Assembly: GCA_002441045.1 (NCBI GenBank)
Contig: DJWQ01000201.1
Location: 24,022 to 31,979 of the forward strand
Direction of reading: 5' to 3'
From: Firmicutes bacterium UBA6226
Lineage (GTDB): Bacteria > Bacillota_A > Clostridia > Peptostreptococcales > Acidaminobacteraceae
Length of the DNA stretch: 7,958 bases
Below the pieces are notes generated by a model. The model searched no databases and had not been told where the DNA came from. It worked only from the letters and a program-made list of their open reading frames with translations. Position numbers and translations under genes: made by a program. This document shows positions 1 to 6,055 of the stretch, piece by piece; within the stretch, counting starts at the first letter, position 1, and every line of letters starts with the position of its first letter.

Positions 1-10
1 AGTTAATGTA

Positions 11-1192
11 ATGGAAGGTCAAGAACTTTTGGAGGGATTATTAAAGTTTCAAGAAAGAAGTGACAAAAAAAGAAATAGAGAATTATGGTTAAATCCTATT
101 GATCATACTTCGCTAAGGGAGACGCTCTTGCGACTGCCAAAAGACAGTCTGGATAAGATTAGACGAAATTACAATCTTAAAGGCGTCAGTCAGTTAAAAA
201 AAGCAGAGCTTGTGGATGAGCTTTGTATCGCGATTCCCATTTTCTATTCAATGGTACTAGAACGCGTTGACGTTGAGTTACTAGATCTGATTTTAAGAAT
301 TTCTGATTCTAAACAGCCTGTGAATTTTGATGATCTAAATGAAGTCAATAAAGTAGTTTTAAATGATAGAGTACTTCACCAACTTCGCAATTATGGGTTG
401 ATTTTTACGGGTCAAGCTGCCAGAAAAAAAGTACTGTACTTACCAAATGAAATTATAGTGGCCATCAATGAAATCTCTAATGAAAAAATGAATCAGATTA
501 GGAATAAAGCGAAACAGAATTCAGAATGGAATAAGATTATTAAAGGGCTAATTCATTATTATGGAGTTGTTGATACATTTACATTAAATGAGCTGATGAA
601 TCGGTTTCTAAATGAAAAACAGCATTATTATGAGTTTATAGATAGATTATGGTTTTACTGTGATTTGTACCAAGATATTTGTCAAAACAGTGAGTTGGTT
701 TTTCATCTCAAACTGGCTTTTAATTCAAGGGAGATGTATACCGAGGTGAATGAAAGAAAGGATCTAGAATACTATCCTTTTACAAAAGCGATGCTCATTA
801 GTGCAAGCGAAGCAGGTTATATCGATGAAAGTACAGTGGTTTCTGATTTTAGAGCGTTTCTTATCGATGCTTACGATATGACGTTTGATCATGCAAATTG
901 GTTGATTGCAATGGTAATTATTGAGATAAAAAAGGGGGAAATGCCTTCAAAGATCATTCCTTTATTGTCTAAGTATATAGAAATACCAAATGAAAGTACC
1001 TTGAGTTTAATTGGCTCCTTTATTATGGAACTTAACAACACCACACCACATTGGGCATTGAAGGGTCATCGACCAAATGATCTCTTTCGCGCTGAATTGA
1101 AGCAAATTGAAAGAAAAAGCAATAAAATAGGCAGGAACGATCCCTGTCCTTGTGGCAGTGGTAAGAAGTATAAGAAGTGCTGTGGCGTTTAA
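11..1192 (+). CDS. SEC-C motif protein with Rho-N/SAP-like N-terminal segment; possibly 5' partial
   Basis: A 393-residue soluble protein of unknown function. Residues about 35-72 (LRETLLRL... to ...KKAELVDEL) have the helix-turn-helix pattern and the conserved K-K-A-E-L ending of Rho-N/SAP-like nucleic-acid-binding segments. The long middle part (about 75-365) is helical with no motif I recognise. The last 20 residues form a SEC-C zinc motif, C379-x-C381-x8-C390-C391, the C-C version of the motif that ends SecA. No signal peptide or membrane segment is visible. The frame is open back to the window edge and no ribosome binding site fits in the 10 bases before the ATG, so the real start may lie outside the window. 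The coding region looks more A+T-rich than secA. In other proteins SEC-C binds zinc and, in SecA, SecB or ribosomes. A nucleic-acid or ribosome-linked role here is inference only. Confidence 0.8.
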   Translation: MEGQELLEGLLKFQERSDKKRNRELWLNPIDHTSLRETLLRLPKDSLDKIRRNYNLKGVSQLKKAELVDELCIAIPIFYSMVLERVDVELLDLILRISDSKQPVNFDDLNEVNKVVLNDRVLHQLRNYGLIFTGQAARKKVLYLPNEIIVAINEISNEKMNQIRNKAKQNSEWNKIIKGLIHYYGVVDTFTLNELMNRFLNEKQHYYEFIDRLWFYCDLYQDICQNSELVFHLKLAFNSREMYTEVNERKDLEYYPFTKAMLISASEAGYIDESTVVSDFRAFLIDAYDMTFDHANWLIAMVIIEIKKGEMPSKIIPLLSKYIEIPNESTLSLIGSFIMELNNTTPHWALKGHRPNDLFRAELKQIERKSNKIGRNDPCPCGSGKKYKKCCGV

Positions 1193-1290
1193 GTCATCGC
1201 AATTGGGAAAATCGACCGAATCAAATTTGGAAAAGTGACCAATTGAAAGATATATAAATGCTATGGATAGGATGATGATATTAATAATAA

Positions 1291-1328
1291 AAGAAGCCAA
1301 CTCATATAACAATATGACTTGGCTTCTT
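1291..1328. terminator. Long stem-loop between convergent genes, probable bidirectional terminator
   Basis: Bases 1291-1307 pair with 1312-1328: 17 positions with one C-C mismatch (1301/1318) and a 4-base loop. On the minus strand the stem is followed by a T-rich run (TTATTATTAAT), which suits termination of the Gin-like gene that ends 57 bases upstream. On the plus strand the tail is less T-rich (GATATTTGCTTAAATTT), so termination of the SEC-C gene, whose stop lies 98 bases before the stem, is plausible but weaker. The rest of 1193-1384 holds no convincing gene. Confidence 0.7.
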
Positions 1329-1384
1329 GATATTTGCTTAAATTTAATTCGTATTGAGTTCCCAACTGAAGCGTGCTGATGATC

Positions 1385-1519
1385 TTAAAAATTGTTCTTT
1401 ATGTACGCCACACAGGTTTCACAGATATAATGTTCTTTAAATGTAATTACTTCCTGATCCTCCCTACAAATCTTACAATAGGTCGTGGTAGGTTTCTTTG
1501 AGTTATCACACACTTTCAT
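1385..1519 (-). CDS. Small two-CxxC zinc protein, Gin (CsfB)-like putative anti-sigma factor
   Basis: A 44-residue ORF reading from ATG (1517-1519) to TAA (1385-1387), preceded at ideal distance by the ribosome binding site AAGGGGG. Residues 15-18 are CKIC and 33-36 are CETC, 14 residues apart, with an aromatic/isoleucine (HYIC) before the second pair and a short helical tail (VAYIKNNF). This matches my recollection of Bacillus subtilis CsfB/Gin, which has CVIC, 15 residues, then FICLDC and a tail. Gin binds zinc and inhibits sigma-G (and sigma-E) during sporulation. The present protein lacks the longer C-terminal part of the Bacillus protein, as short clostridial versions may. The gene stands alone, 107 bases after the XRE gene, with a candidate promoter of its own. 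Other tiny zinc-ribbon proteins remain possible: the gene call is fairly secure, the Gin assignment moderate. Confidence 0.65.
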   Translation of the reverse strand: MKVCDNSKKPTTTYCKICREDQEVITFKEHYICETCVAYIKNNF

Positions 1520-1527
1520 CTTAATAT

Positions 1528-1534
1528 CCCCCTT
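1528..1534 (-). promoter_or_regulatory. Ribosome binding site of the Gin-like gene
   Basis: AAGGGGG on the minus strand lies 8 bases before the ATG at 1519. This spacing and strength are the main reason to accept such a short reading frame as a gene. Confidence 0.7.
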
Positions 1535-1565
1535 CTATTTACAAATTTTTACATTTGCTATAAAA

Positions 1566-1594
1566 AGTATAACATTCATCGATGGAAGCCGCAA
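1566..1594 (-). promoter_or_regulatory. Candidate sigma-A promoter of the Gin-like gene
   Basis: On the minus strand TTGCGG (1589-1594) and TATACT (1566-1571) are separated by exactly 17 bases, and the -10 carries the extended TGn element (TGTTATACT). The -35 matches consensus at only three of six positions. Transcription would start near 1559, giving a leader of about 40 bases. A weaker sigma-F/G-like reading overlaps it (GTTATA at 1568-1573 and TGTAAAAAT at 1545-1553, 14 bases apart), which would fit a sporulation gene but has a short spacer and an imperfect -10. Confidence 0.45.
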
Positions 1595-1626
1595 CCCAAT
1601 TGGCAGAAAATTATAAAAAAACAATT

Positions 1627-1998
1627 TTATTTTTTTGCGTTTCTATGCTTTTTATATATGAGCTCTGCATATTCTTTGATTTTTAATAACTCTGTCAAAG
1701 AGAGTTCGTTGATTTTTTCTTGAGAGAGTATGGTGAAATTAATATCCTGGTTGGTATCCGGATCATAACGATATACTTCATAAGACTCGTGAACGGATTC
1801 GTTGTAAAAGTAGTTGAATAGATAAGCTACTGGTAAATCTAAAAGATGTGCATATGCTATGATAAGTGGCGTATCGGGATCTCTCAAATTTTTTTCATAA
1901 TTGCTAAGAGCCGTATTAGATATATTAAGTTTGGATGCAACCTCTTTTTGACTCAGGTTATACGCTTCACGTAGTGATTTGAGTTTTTCACCAATCAT
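1627..1998 (-). CDS. XRE-family helix-turn-helix transcriptional regulator
   Basis: A 123-residue DNA-binding protein. Residues 1-62 form a classical Cro/C1 (XRE) domain: IGEKLKSLREAYNLSQKEVA, then the recognition helix NISNTALSNYEKNLRDPD (about 25-42) and the LLDLPVAYLF closing helix. The remainder (65-123) is acidic, then helical (LSQEKINELSLTELLKIKEY), and could be a dimerisation or sensor part. I do not recognise it. The start is supported by GAGG (2009-2012) ten bases upstream. The length is typical of repressors that control their own operon, phage or mobile-element genes, or cell-state switches such as SinR. The target cannot be told from the sequence, though its own upstream region carries repeats and a palindrome that could be operators. 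No integrase or toxin partner is adjacent. The Gin-like gene follows on the same strand. Confidence 0.9.
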   Translation of the reverse strand: MIGEKLKSLREAYNLSQKEVASKLNISNTALSNYEKNLRDPDTPLIIAYAHLLDLPVAYLFNYFYNESVHESYEVYRYDPDTNQDINFTILSQEKINELSLTELLKIKEYAELIYKKHRNAKK

Positions 1999-2030
1999 AA
2001 ATATTTACCTCAACATAATGAATAAAGAAA

Positions 2031-2039
2031 TTTTATCAT
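2031..2039 (-). promoter_or_regulatory. Extended -10 promoter of the XRE gene
   Basis: TGATAAAAT on the minus strand is a TGn-extended -10 element, 33 bases before the start codon and about 20 before the ribosome binding site. No good -35 hexamer lies 16-18 bases upstream (CCATTA or CATTAT). That position is instead occupied by the palindrome and DnaA box at 2057-2069. Confidence 0.4.
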
Positions 2040-2056
2040 AGAAGAAAGTTGAATAA

Positions 2057-2069
2057 TGGATTATCCACA
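2057..2069 (+). promoter_or_regulatory. Consensus DnaA box overlapping an 11-bp palindrome
   Basis: TTATCCACA (2061-2069) fits the DnaA-box consensus TTATNCACA exactly. It overlaps the odd palindrome TGGATTATCCA (2057-2067). Both lie at the -35 position of the minus-strand XRE promoter, where a bound protein would affect transcription. A single box can occur by chance in A+T-rich DNA, and no replication gene is nearby, so an origin is not claimed. Confidence 0.35.
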
Positions 2070-2097
2070 AAACGTGAAATATGCTATTAAAATACAC

Positions 2098-2165
2098 AAA
2101 AACGCAACGATGAACACAACAATAAACACAACAAAAGCACAATAAAAGTACAATAAAAGCACAAC
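2098..2165. repeat. Six degenerate 11-12 bp direct repeats
   Basis: The units run 2098-2108, 2109-2120, 2121-2132, 2133-2143, 2144-2154 and 2155-2165. The pattern is AAAAGCACAAC/T, and the last three differ by only one or two bases. Every unit contains ACAAC, ACAAT or GCAAC preceded by an A-rich stretch, so the plus strand is almost free of T. The 11-12 bp period is close to one helical turn, which would put every unit on the same face of the DNA. Low-complexity slippage is the simplest explanation; protein binding sites (iteron- or operator-like) are the alternative. Confidence 0.6.
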
Positions 2166-2262
2166 AGGTTAAAGTTATCTCCATATAAAGCACCAGCGCT
2201 CTTGAATAAAGTCATTGTTTTTAAAATGTTCATACAATTGTCGCGAATCATTAAACCTAGGG

Positions 2263-2271
2263 TGCTATAAT
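2263..2271 (+). promoter_or_regulatory. Extended -10 element TGCTATAAT, possible upstream promoter of the membrane protein gene
   Basis: A perfect TATAAT with the TGn extension lies about 100 bases before the start codon at 2373. No acceptable -35 is found 16-18 bases upstream. TTGTCG lies 22 bases away, too far. It could act alone as an extended -10 promoter, giving a leader of about 95 bases. Confidence 0.3.
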
Positions 2272-2295
2272 AGGAATCGCCTAACATAGCATTAT

Positions 2296-2323
2296 TTGAA
2301 TTAACTGCGATTTGTGATAAAAT
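2296..2323 (+). promoter_or_regulatory. Sigma-A promoter of the DUF5317-type gene
   Basis: TTGAAT (2296-2301) and TAAAAT (2318-2323) are 16 bases apart, and the -10 has the TGn extension (TGATAAAAT). Transcription would begin near 2330, about 43 bases before the start codon, leaving room for the AAGGAG ribosome binding site at 2361-2366. The remaining sequence between 2170 and 2290 shows no gene or clear hairpin. Confidence 0.5.
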
Positions 2324-2372
2324 AAACTGTATGTAATGATACTTGTATTTATAACCGTATAAGGAGTGTGCT

Positions 2373-2969
2373 ATGTATATTGAAGCAATAATATTAGGTG
2401 TCATCATAGGAATGGCTCGAAACGGTAGAATAAGCAATTTTTTTGAAGTACGCTTTAAAGGCTGGGGTTTAAGCATCTTGGCATTTTTGTTATTTTTAGT
2501 GCCTTACGGTATTAAAGTGTTTGGAATTGGGTTTGAAAATGTTGAAGTGTTTCCATTTGCTTCTATGGTGGTAATCGCTATTATCACACTTTTAAATTTT
2601 GAAAAAACCGGTATGAAAATCATCTTTTTAGGGCTGGCTCTGAACTTGGTGATCATGGGCTTGAATGGATTTCAAATGCCAATCGATACGCTAAAAATGA
2701 CAGATCTTGGCTTCCATTCATTTGTTGAATCTCTTGGAAATGGTGAAGTGGTCAACTACACCACTCTTGAAGGGGCACATAGTTTGAGTCCATTCCTTGG
2801 TAAAGTCATTGAACTACCTAAAGCCTACCCACTAGCTAAAGTGCTCAGCTTAGGAGATGTTCTTATCAGCCTTGGCATCGTCGTTTTGATTCAGTATGAG
2901 ATGCTTTTGTCATCGTTGAAGAGCAAAGGTTCGATGGTACAGTTTAGTTATAATTCTAAGATTAGATAA
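2373..2969 (+). CDS. DUF5317-type integral membrane protein
   Basis: A 198-residue membrane protein of unknown function. About five membrane segments are visible (roughly 1-14, 30-52, 59-76, 82-99 and 157-176). A larger hydrophilic loop (about 103-155) contains HSLSPFLGKVIELPK. Two features agree with what I remember of DUF5317: the N-x6-NG-x2-MP pattern at the end of the fourth segment (NLVIMGLNGFQMP, 92-103) and a SLGDVLISLG motif at the start of the last one (159-168). The family is common in Clostridia and related Firmicutes and has no assigned role. The start is well supported by AAGGAG six bases upstream. No clear terminator follows, so some transcription could run into secA 183 bases downstream. 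The positively charged tail (KSKGS...NSKIR) probably faces the cytoplasm. Confidence 0.8.
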   Translation: MYIEAIILGVIIGMARNGRISNFFEVRFKGWGLSILAFLLFLVPYGIKVFGIGFENVEVFPFASMVVIAIITLLNFEKTGMKIIFLGLALNLVIMGLNGFQMPIDTLKMTDLGFHSFVESLGNGEVVNYTTLEGAHSLSPFLGKVIELPKAYPLAKVLSLGDVLISLGIVVLIQYEMLLSSLKSKGSMVQFSYNSKIR

Positions 2970-3003
2970 GTTTATTAGGCTATCGTGAATAGTAGTTGAG
3001 CAT

Positions 3004-3104
3004 AAGTAGATGATTTTACTATAAATAATCGAGTTTAATTTAAAAAATAACCGAATTTAATAAAAAAAATAGCTGAGTTTAATATAAATAACTGATTTTA
3101 AATT
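3004..3104. repeat. Five imperfect repeats at 19-22 bp spacing upstream of secA
   Basis: The units start at 3004, 3023, 3045, 3067 and 3086 and are about 19 bases long. Their consensus is AAATAACTGAGTTTAATWW; the central TGA/CGA followed by a TTTA core is kept in every unit. Spacing is 19, 22, 22 and 19 bases, roughly two helical turns. The array fills most of the gap between the membrane protein gene and secA and ends about 50 bases before the secA start. I could not assign a convincing secA promoter hexamer pair in this A+T-rich stretch; TATA-like sequences at 3105-3110 and 3130-3135 are candidates. Confidence 0.6.
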
Positions 3105-3152
3105 ATATATGAGTTACTAGTATGAAAAATATAAAAGATAGAGGACAGTATT

Positions 3153-5894
3153 ATGAGTCTAATTAAGATGATCTTTGGCGACATTAATGAAAAAGAAGTA
3201 AAAAAACTTGATAAAATCGTAGATCAGATTGAAGCGCTTGAACCTAAAATTATGGCACTCTCTGATGACGAACTTAAGGCTATGACGCCAAAGCTAAAAG
3301 GAAGATTACAAAATGGTGAAACACTAGATGACATTCTTCCTGAAGCATTTGCTGTCGTTAGAGAAGCGGGTAAACGTGTTCTTGGATTAAGAGCTTTTAG
3401 AGTACAATTAATGGGTGGTATCGTCTTGCACCAAGGGCGTATCGCAGAGATGAAAACAGGTGAAGGTAAAACCTTAGTAGCGACATTACCATCATACTTA
3501 AATGCACTATCAGGAGAAGGCGTTCACGTTGTAACCGTCAACGACTACCTCGCATCCCGTGATAAGGAGTGGATGGGAAAAATCCATGAATTCCTTGGAC
3601 TTTCAGTTGGCTGCGTGATTCATGGTGTTGAAGGTGAAGATCGAAGAAATGCATATCTTGCTGATATTACCTATGGTACAAACAACGAGTTTGGTTTCGA
3701 TTACTTAAGAGACAACATGGTAATGCGTCAAGAGCGTCTGGTTCAAAGACCGCTTAACTTTGCAATCGTAGATGAGGTTGATAGTATCTTGGTCGATGAA
3801 GCGAGAACACCACTCATCATTTCTGGTGAAAGTGCAAAGTCAACCGATCTTTATCGCGTTGCCAACATGTTTGCAAAAACATTAAATCCACAAGATGATT
3901 TTAAAATTGATGAAAAAGCAAAAACCATCGCATTAACCGATGGTGTTGTTCAAGATAAATTTGGTATCGTGGAAGAAGGCAGTGAAGGTAGAAATGGGGT
4001 CAAGAAAGCCGAAACCTATTTTGGGCTTGAAAACCTTTCTGATCCACAAAACTTAGAATATTTACATCATATCAATCAAGCGATACGTGCAAACTACCTT
4101 ATGAAACGTGACGTCGATTATATCGTAAAAGATGGCGAAGTCATTATCGTCGACGAGTTTACAGGTCGTTTAATGTATGGTAGACGTTATTCAAATGGCC
4201 TACATCAAGCGATAGAAGCGAAAGAAAATATCGAAGTGCGTAAAGAGTCGCAAACCCTTGCAACCATTACCCTTCAAAACTACTTTAGAATGTACAAAAA
4301 ACTGTCTGGTATGACCGGTACTGCTAAAACGGAAGAAGAAGAATTTAGACACATCTATAACATGGATGTTGTGATGGTTCCAACCAATAAACCGATCGCA
4401 AGAAAGGATATGGATGACGCCATCTATAAAAACCTTCAAGGTAAATTCAATGCTGTTCTCACAGATATTGAAACGCGTTATGCAACTGGACAACCGATAT
4501 TGGTGGGTACCATCAGTATAGAAACGTCAGAGTACTTAAGTACCTTACTAAAAAAACGTGGCATCAAACATGAAGTTTTAAATGCGAAGCAACATGAGAG
4601 AGAAGCGGAAATCGTTGCACAGGCAGGTCGCTTGGGTGCTGTAACCATCGCTACAAATATGGCAGGTCGTGGTACGGATATCGTACTCGGTGGTAATCCA
4701 GAATTTTTAGCAAAACGTGAAATGGTTAAAAAAGGCTATGAAGAGCATCTTATTAATGCCGCTTCAAGTCCTATTGTAAAAGATGAACCTGAAATTCTCG
4801 AAGCAAAGCAAGTATATGACGAACTTCTAGCAGCACATAAAAAAGTAACGGATGAAGAAGGCGAAAAAGTTAAAGCAGCCGGTGGTCTTCATATTATCGG
4901 TACTGAAAGACATGAGTCAAGACGTATTGATAACCAGTTAAGAGGTCGTGCGGGTCGTCAAGGTGACCCAGGTTCGACACAGTTTTATATCTCTTTTGAA
5001 GATGATTTGATGCGTCTTTTCGTAAGCGAACGAGCAAAATCAATGGTAGAAAGCTTAGGCTTTGAAGAGGATATGCAGCTTGAAAACAAGCTATTAACTA
5101 AATCCATTGAGAATGCGCAGAAAAAAGTTGAGGGGCGTAACTTTGGTATTAGAAAGCACGTACTTCAATACGATGATGTCATGAACAAGCAGCGTGAAAT
5201 CATCTACGGCCAAAGAAACAAAGTACTTCACGGTGAGGATTTAAGAGAAAACGTCATCAGTATGACAGAGCGTGTGATCGATAGAACCATCCCAATGTTT
5301 ACTGAAGGCTATAAATACCCTGAAGAGTGGGATTTGGAAGGTTTATTCAATCATCTACATCCGATTTTCTTACCACAAGGTGCTGTGGTGATTGATGATG
5401 TGGAAAAATTAACCGTTGAATCACTAAAAGAGCTAATTTTGGATAAAGCTAAAGAACTTTACAGTGTGAAAGAAGAGGAAATTGGCGTTGAGCGTATGCG
5501 TGAAGTAGAACGTGCCATCTTACTCAGAGTGGTTGACATGCACTGGATCGATCACATCGATGCTATGGACGATTTGAAGCAAGGGATTGGTCTTCGTGCA
5601 ATCGGTCAACAGGACCCAGTTATGGCTTATAAAATGGAAGGCTTTGATATGTTTGATGAAATGATTGCAAGCATACAAGAAGAAACGGTAAAAGCGTTAT
5701 TCCATGCGACGATTCAAACGGAAACAGAACGTAAGGTGGTTGCTAAAATTACAAATACTTCTGGTAGCAGTGATGGTACAACGACCAAGAAACCTGTAAA
5801 AGCAGATAAAAAAGTAGGCAGAAATGATCCGTGTCCTTGTGGCAGTGGTAAAAAATATAAAAAATGCCATGGCGCTTCACTTGATCAGGAATAA
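3153..5894 (+). CDS. secA: Protein translocase subunit SecA
   Basis: The ATPase motor that pushes unfolded preproteins through the SecYEG channel at the inner face of the membrane. All landmarks are present: Walker A MKTGEGKT (100-107), the DEVD Walker B box (207-210) followed by DEART, GMTGTA (386-391), [13 protein letters not shown] (505-517), the arginine-finger motif [13 protein letters not shown] (595-607), the helical-scaffold segment beginning [12 protein letters not shown] (797), and a C-terminal SEC-C zinc motif C894-x-C896-x8-C905-H906 after a flexible Ser/Thr/Lys linker (866-887). At 913 residues it is longer than the Bacillus protein, mainly because of a charged, Glu/Lys-rich insertion (about 515-576) between two helicase motifs of the second ATPase domain. 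A shorter insertion sits there in Escherichia coli. The start has GAGG eight bases upstream. It is followed by prfB, the same order as in Bacillus. The repeat array just upstream may matter for its expression. Confidence 0.98.
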   Translation: MSLIKMIFGDINEKEVKKLDKIVDQIEALEPKIMALSDDELKAMTPKLKGRLQNGETLDDILPEAFAVVREAGKRVLGLRAFRVQLMGGIVLHQGRIAEMKTGEGKTLVATLPSYLNALSGEGVHVVTVNDYLASRDKEWMGKIHEFLGLSVGCVIHGVEGEDRRNAYLADITYGTNNEFGFDYLRDNMVMRQERLVQRPLNFAIVDEVDSILVDEARTPLIISGESAKSTDLYRVANMFAKTLNPQDDFKIDEKAKTIALTDGVVQDKFGIVEEGSEGRNGVKKAETYFGLENLSDPQNLEYLHHINQAIRANYLMKRDVDYIVKDGEVIIVDEFTGRLMYGRRYSNGLHQAIEAKENIEVRKESQTLATITLQNYFRMYKKLSGMTGTAKTEEEEFRHIYNMDVVMVPTNKPIARKDMDDAIYKNLQGKFNAVLTDIETRYATGQPILVGTISIETSEYLSTLLKKRGIKHEVLNAKQHEREAEIVAQAGRLGAVTIATNMAGRGTDIVLGGNPEFLAKREMVKKGYEEHLINAASSPIVKDEPEILEAKQVYDELLAAHKKVTDEEGEKVKAAGGLHIIGTERHESRRIDNQLRGRAGRQGDPGSTQFYISFEDDLMRLFVSERAKSMVESLGFEEDMQLENKLLTKSIENAQKKVEGRNFGIRKHVLQYDDVMNKQREIIYGQRNKVLHGEDLRENVISMTERVIDRTIPMFTEGYKYPEEWDLEGLFNHLHPIFLPQGAVVIDDVEKLTVESLKELILDKAKELYSVKEEEIGVERMREVERAILLRVVDMHWIDHIDAMDDLKQGIGLRAIGQQDPVMAYKMEGFDMFDEMIASIQEETVKALFHATIQTETERKVVAKITNTSGSSDGTTTKKPVKADKKVGRNDPCPCGSGKKYKKCHGASLDQE

Positions 5895-5951
5895 TCGAGA
5901 ATAAATTGATTCAATCAAAAGAATCGGAATTTCAGTTCTGTTTCTGAGGAA

Positions 5952-5980
5952 ATGACTTTTCGAGGGAACAAGCGTATAAT
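5952..5980 (+). promoter_or_regulatory. Sigma-A promoter of prfB
   Basis: ATGACT (5952-5957, four of six -35 positions) and a perfect TATAAT (5975-5980) are separated by 17 bases. Transcription would begin near 5987 and give prfB a leader of roughly 70 bases. No terminator is visible between the secA stop and this promoter, so read-through from secA is also possible. Confidence 0.6.
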
Positions 5981-6001
5981 AAATAGTATAAACGTGTTAG
6001 A

Positions 6002-6032
6002 GAGACCTGAGATGAGCGTTCATTCAGGTCTC
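6002..6032 (+). terminator. Stem-loop in the prfB leader: leaky terminator or attenuator
   Basis: GAGACCTGA (6002-6010) pairs perfectly with TCAGGTCTC (6024-6032). Inside it ATGA pairs with TCAT, leaving one bulged G and a 4-base loop (GCGT). The stem is followed by ACTTTTGT, a short imperfect T run, and then directly by the prfB ribosome binding site (AGAGGAG, 6041-6047). Because it lies downstream of the prfB promoter, it would act on prfB transcripts as well as on secA read-through. It could instead be a 5' stabiliser or a structure affecting ribosome access. Confidence 0.5.
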
Positions 6033-6055
6033 ACTTTTGTAGAGGAGAAGTAAGT

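Noticed and set aside
1200..1245. Inverted CAATTGG (1200-1206) and CCAATTG (1239-1245), with a further palindrome CCAATTGG at 1596-1603
   Set aside because: Short, built around the self-complementary CAATTG, with a long loop; expected by chance in A+T-rich DNA and not tied to a promoter.
1274..1381. Plus-strand 35-codon reading frame beginning MMILIIKEAN
   Set aside because: It runs through the terminator hairpin, has no properly spaced ribosome binding site and resembles no family.
2057..2165. Replication origin or plasmid iteron region
   Set aside because: Only one DnaA box, no replication initiator or dnaA/dnaN genes nearby, and the surrounding genes are ordinary chromosomal ones.
2005..2193. 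Minus-strand Cys/Leu/Val-rich reading frames across the repeat region (2005-2193 and 2087-2476)
   Set aside because: Their composition simply reflects translation of the 11-bp repeats, and the second also runs into the start of the membrane protein gene. No ribosome binding site is seen.
1627..2372. Toxin-antitoxin or prophage module around the XRE gene
   Set aside because: No toxin, integrase, attachment repeat or phage gene is visible. The companion small gene is a zinc protein on the same strand, 107 bases away.
5906..5918. Palindrome TTGATTCAATCAA after secA as a terminator
   Set aside because: It has a one-base centre, so it cannot form a useful hairpin, and no T run follows.
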